From JACAEY01 sp049700155 (GTDB lineage Bacteria; Nitrospirota; Thermodesulfovibrionia; Thermodesulfovibrionales; SM23-35): a stretch of 9,614 bases of DNA. The position numbers and the translations under genes were made by a program. The stretch covers positions 1 to 9,614 of the forward strand of contig JBNAVX010000094.1 of NCBI GenBank assembly GCA_049700155.1, read 5' to 3'. The notes beneath the pieces were generated by a model. It was not told the origin of the DNA and did not search any database. It worked only from the letters and a program-made list of their open reading frames with translations. Positions 6,411 through 9,614 of this stretch are shown in pieces; position 1 is the first letter of the stretch, and each line of letters begins with the position of its first letter.

Positions 6411-8891
6411 ATGAAGATTCCTGAAAGATACTGGGAAATAGAGGTCGGTGAGTTGCTTCGGCAACTGGAGACATCTATTTCTGGACTCTCCGAGGCTGAG
6501 GCTGAAAGGAGGCTTTCGGTCTTCGGGCATAATCTCTTAAAAAAGAAAAAGAAGAAAACTGGTTTTTCGCTCTTTTTAAATCAATTCAAAAGCCCTATCA
6601 TCATTATCCTGATATTTGCCAGTATTGTCTCTGCAATACTCAAAGACTTTACTGATACGGCAATTATACTGGCAATAATATTTTTAAGCAGCTTTCTGAG
6701 TTTCATTCAAGAATACAGGGCTACCAATGCAGTCGAGAGGCTCATCCAGACAGTAAGGACAAAGGCCACGGTGAAGAGGGATGGAAAGAAGAAGGATGTA
6801 TTTATCGATGAGATAGTCCCTGGAGATATTGCCTTTCTATCTGCAGGAGATATCATCCCTGCTGACTGCATAATATTAGAGGCAAAGGACTTCTTTGTAA
6901 ATGAGGCGATACTTACGGGTGAGACCTTTCCTGTGGAAAAGGGACTGGGAAACAATCGTGTCTTTATGGGGACTAATGTAGAAAGTGGTATAGCGACTGT
7001 AGTTGTAATAAAGACAGGTAGCGGCACAGAGATCGGCAAGATTGCTGACAGGCTTATTTTGAGATCCCCTGAGACAGACTTTGAAAGGGGTGTCAGGCGT
7101 TACGGATATCTTCTGATGGAAGTCACACTTATTCTCATCCTTATAGTATTTGGTGTGAATGTCTATTTCCATCATCCTGTTATAGAAGCCCTGTTGTTCT
7201 CGCTTGCCCTTGCTGTAGGTTTGACGCCACAGCTACTTCCCGCCATCATAAGTGTAAATCTTGCAAGAGGCTCTCAGGCAATGTCAGAAAAAGGTGTAAT
7301 AGTGAAGAGACTGGCATCAATAGAAAATTTCGGGACGATGGATATCCTCTGTACAGACAAGACAGGTACACTAACAGAAGGGAAGGTCTATCTGCACGAA
7401 TATCTTGACATAAAACAAAATAGAAATAAAAAGATTATTTTCTACGCATTTCTGAATTCATTCTATCAAACAGGTCTGAAAAATCCCATTGATGAAGCAA
7501 TTGTTAGTTTTGAAAAACAGGATATATCTAATTATGAAAAGATAGACGAGATACCTTATGATTTTCAAAGAAGACGGTTGAGTATAGTTGTAAAAGAAAA
7601 AAGTGAATCTATTCTTATATCAAAGGGCGCATTAAAGAGCATCTTAGATGTGTGCAAATATGTAGAGATTGAAGGGGGAGAACAGGAAATAAATTCATAT
7701 AGGGATGAGATTAACAGACTTTATCAGGAATGGAGCAACAAGGGTCTTCGTATACTTGGGCTTGCATATAAAAAGGTCAAAGAAAAGAAGGTATATAGCA
7801 GGGAAGATGAATCAGAGATGACCTTCGTTGGATTTCTTCTCTTCCTTGACCCTCCGAAAGAAGATGTAAGAAGGATGATAACTGACCTGAGCAAGCTCGG
7901 AGTGGAGCTTAAGATCATCACAGGTGATAACAGATTCATCTCCAGATATATTGCAGAGAGTGTTAGATTTCCTATAAAGGGGCTGTTGACAGGAGATGAG
8001 CTTGACAGTCTAAGTGATGAAGCAATACTTCATGCAGTTGAAAATGCCAATATATTCGCTGAGGTTGACCCGAATCAGAAAGAAAAGATTATCCTGTCAC
8101 TGAAAAAGCTCAGCCATGTTGTAGGATTTATTGGAGATGGTATAAATGATGCAACTGCAATACATGCTTCGGATGTAGGGATATCAGTTAATACCGCGGT
8201 GGACGTAGCAAAAGAATCTGCAGATATAGTGCTTCTTGATAAAGAACTCGGAATCTTGAAAGACGGTGTGGTTGAAGGGAGAAAGACCTTTGCCAATACA
8301 TTAAAATATGTCTTTATGGCAACAAGTGCGAACTTTGGCAATATGTTCAGCGTTGCAGGGGCATCGCTTTTCCTGCCATTCTTTCCCATGCTTCCTAAAC
8401 AGATTCTCTTGACAAACCTTCTCACAGATTTTCCCGAGATGACGATTGCTACTGACAAGGTGGACAGAGAACTTGTTGAAAAGCCAAGGAAATGGGACAT
8501 AAAATTCATCAGGAAATTTATGGTATTTTTCGGACTTATTAGCTCGATCTTTGATTATGTTACCTTTGGAGTTCTCTTATTTATTCTAAAAGCAGACGCT
8601 GTACTTTTCAGAACTGGATGGTTTATTGAGTCTGTGCTTTCAGCCTCTTTTGTGGTTCTTGTGATAAGGACAAGAAAACTATTCTGGAAAAGCAGACCGA
8701 GTAAATATCTCTTATTTACAACACTATTGATTGCCATTATAACTTTTGCAATCCCATATCTGCCTTTCTCTTCTCTCCTCGGTTTTCGACCTATACCAAA
8801 AGATTTTTTCGTTGCTCTGGCCATTATCTTAATATCTTACATCACCCTGGCAGAGGTTAGTAAAAAGATTTTTTACAAGTGGCAAGAGTAA
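6411..8891 (+). CDS. mgtA: P3B-type (MgtA-like) magnesium-translocating P-type ATPase
   Basis: This is a cytoplasmic-membrane cation ATPase of the MgtA/MgtB group, 826 residues, probably importing Mg2+. Visible: a run of six lysines at 44-49 just before M1; actuator TGE at 169-171; M4 with LTPQLLP (271-277); DILCTDKTGTLT with phosphorylated Asp316; YQTGLKN and IPYDFQRRRLS, both nearly as in E. coli MgtA; KGA at 405-407; TGD at 504-506; GDGIND at 575-580; M5 SANFGNMFSVAGASLFLPF; M6 NLLTDFPEMTIATDKVD; then KPRKWD and SSIFDYVTFG as in MgtA. It differs from E. coli MgtA (recalled) in ion-site segments: TPE to TPQ in M4 and YDVSQ to TDFPE in M6, and GDGINDAP reads GDGINDAT. Family is certain; substrate is less so. 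GAGGTG (6396-6401) lies 9 nt before the ATG. The DedA-like gene follows after 19 nt. Confidence 0.92.
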   Translation: MKIPERYWEIEVGELLRQLETSISGLSEAEAERRLSVFGHNLLKKKKKKTGFSLFLNQFKSPIIIILIFASIVSAILKDFTDTAIILAIIFLSSFLSFIQEYRATNAVERLIQTVRTKATVKRDGKKKDVFIDEIVPGDIAFLSAGDIIPADCIILEAKDFFVNEAILTGETFPVEKGLGNNRVFMGTNVESGIATVVVIKTGSGTEIGKIADRLILRSPETDFERGVRRYGYLLMEVTLILILIVFGVNVYFHHPVIEALLFSLALAVGLTPQLLPAIISVNLARGSQAMSEKGVIVKRLASIENFGTMDILCTDKTGTLTEGKVYLHEYLDIKQNRNKKIIFYAFLNSFYQTGLKNPIDEAIVSFEKQDISNYEKIDEIPYDFQRRRLSIVVKEKSESILISKGALKSILDVCKYVEIEGGEQEINSYRDEINRLYQEWSNKGLRILGLAYKKVKEKKVYSREDESEMTFVGFLLFLDPPKEDVRRMITDLSKLGVELKIITGDNRFISRYIAESVRFPIKGLLTGDELDSLSDEAILHAVENANIFAEVDPNQKEKIILSLKKLSHVVGFIGDGINDATAIHASDVGISVNTAVDVAKESADIVLLDKELGILKDGVVEGRKTFANTLKYVFMATSANFGNMFSVAGASLFLPFFPMLPKQILLTNLLTDFPEMTIATDKVDRELVEKPRKWDIKFIRKFMVFFGLISSIFDYVTFGVLLFILKADAVLFRTGWFIESVLSASFVVLVIRTRKLFWKSRPSKYLLFTTLLIAIITFAIPYLPFSSLLGFRPIPKDFFVALAIILISYITLAEVSKKIFYKWQE

Positions 8892-8910
8892 AATAAAGTT
8901 TTAAAATGAA

Positions 8911-9492
8911 ATGCATATATCATCCATCATAGAACATTTCCCATATTTCGGAGTATTTGTCACCCTAGTATTAGGGGGTCTTGGCTTTCCATTCCCCGAA
9001 GGCGCTACTCTCATAGTATGTGGATTTATTATTTCTACTCATGTAATAAGACTACTCCCTGCCTTGTCAGTTGCTTATTCCGGCGTATTAATTGGGGATC
9101 TTCTGGCATATTATTTTGGAAGAAAATATGGTCGCATGATTGTCACTCATAAAAAATTTCAAAGAATTTTATCACCTCAAAGACTTTTAAAACTTGAGGA
9201 TATGTTCAAAAAAAGAAAAACTCTTTTAGTGATAGTTGGAGGGCATCTGATTGGTGAGATATTTATTGTGGCAGGTATTATGAAACTGCCTTTTACGAAA
9301 TTTCTTTTAGCAGATGCAATCGCTTCCGTTTTTATAATTGCTATCTGGGTCAGTATAGGATATATAAGTGGCAATAGTTTAGATATTATAAGAAGGGATA
9401 TTACAAGAATTGAACACATGGCAATTTTATTAGTCACCATTTTACTCACAATATTTTTAATATTTAAACGTCTTAAACCCACAAAAAGTTAA
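8911..9492 (+). CDS. DedA/VTT-domain membrane protein, divergent
   Basis: This is an integral membrane protein of 193 residues related to the DedA (SNARE-associated/VTT) family, whose bacterial members are tied to phospholipid flipping, proton motive force and pH or antimicrobial resistance. Matches: a re-entrant start GGLGFPFPEGATL (Glu30), then GDLLAYYFGRKYG (62-74), then MKLPFTKFLLADAIASV with a helix ending GYISGN (150-155), and a C-terminal membrane helix about 169-185 before a basic tail. The usual arginine-containing F-x-R-x-x-P-x-x-R segment before AG is replaced by VIVGGHLIGEIFIVAG (107-122), with no Arg. The ATG at 8911 has no clear Shine-Dalgarno. The 19-nt gap from the ATPase suggests co-transcription and a joint role at the membrane. 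The gene looks more AT-rich than its neighbours by eye. Confidence 0.8.
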   Translation: MHISSIIEHFPYFGVFVTLVLGGLGFPFPEGATLIVCGFIISTHVIRLLPALSVAYSGVLIGDLLAYYFGRKYGRMIVTHKKFQRILSPQRLLKLEDMFKKRKTLLVIVGGHLIGEIFIVAGIMKLPFTKFLLADAIASVFIIAIWVSIGYISGNSLDIIRRDITRIEHMAILLVTILLTIFLIFKRLKPTKS

Positions 9493-9523
9493 ATCTGATA
9501 ATTAACAGCTCAGGGTGTCTTTT

Positions 9524-9613
9524 TCATTTAATTACAGGGGCGCTGCCGATTATTAAAATTTTAGGTCCATTTTTTAAAATATGAAACTTTCCATCATCAA
9601 CAAAAGGTGATAT
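9524..9613 (-). CDS. Possible C-terminal end of a convergent gene (partial, unrecognised)
   Basis: On the minus strand a frame is open from the window edge to a TGA at 9524-9526. It gives 29 residues including PFVDDGKFHILKNGPK and ending KILIIGSAPVIK. The mixture of charged, Gly/Pro and beta-strand-like residues is protein-like, but the stretch is too short to name a family, and an open frame of this length can occur by chance. On the plus strand the region from 9493 to the end shows no convincing gene or terminator. Confidence 0.22.
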   Translation of the reverse strand: MSPFVDDGKFHILKNGPKILIIGSAPVIK

Positions 9614-9614
9614 T

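Noticed and set aside
8075..8509. 144-residue antisense open frame in the P3B ATPase
   Set aside because: Composition is Ser/Thr/Pro/Leu-rich as expected from reading ATPase codons backwards; no recognisable domain.
9493..9530. T run at 9520-9524 as a terminator after the DedA-like gene
   Set aside because: Only a 3-bp stem (ACA/TGT) can be drawn before the T run, too weak to call.

Overview
The window reads as ordinary chromosomal DNA from a moderately AT-rich bacterium. Evidence for bacteria rather than archaea is purine-rich Shine-Dalgarno sites before several starts and sigma70-like promoter boxes. Arg is often AGA/AGG and Ile often ATA. The gene mix (universal stress protein, DUF488, alpha-glucan phosphorylase, P3A proton ATPase) would suit an anaerobic environmental lineage such as Nitrospirota or sulfate-reducing groups. 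That placement is inference and weak.

Layout, with all clear genes on the + strand. (1) 1-1035: the charged tail of an upstream gene, a DUF488 protein whose best start sits at the end of that gene, and a UspA-type universal stress protein. (2) 1039-2623: two decayed genes in a row. The first is a GNAT acetyltransferase with two +1 frameshifts. The second is an alpha-glucan (glycogen) phosphorylase that has lost roughly its middle half and carries three -1 frameshifts. (3) 2604-5030: an intact P3A (plasma-membrane type) H+-ATPase, whose start overlaps the end of the phosphorylase remnant. (4) 5038-6298: an AbiEi/AbiEii type IV toxin-antitoxin pair. Its promoter is nearly consensus, contains a 12+4+12 palindrome, and points to a leaderless antitoxin mRNA. 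(5) 6312-8891: a P3B (MgtA-like) ATPase behind a candidate promoter and a 7-codon mini-ORF. (6) 8911-9492: a divergent DedA/VTT membrane protein 19 nt after the ATPase. (7) 9493-9614: mostly unassigned, with a possible minus-strand gene end.

Common theme (inference): P3A proton pump, P3B cation ATPase, DedA protein and universal stress protein are all membrane-ion or stress functions. A self-regulated toxin-antitoxin module sits between the two ATPases. The most interesting signals are the AbiE operator/promoter, the altered ion-site residues of the P3B ATPase, the DedA protein lacking the family's arginine motif, the mini-ORF before the P3B ATPase, and the double pseudogene tract. No tRNA, rRNA, CRISPR array, insertion sequence or prophage gene was seen.
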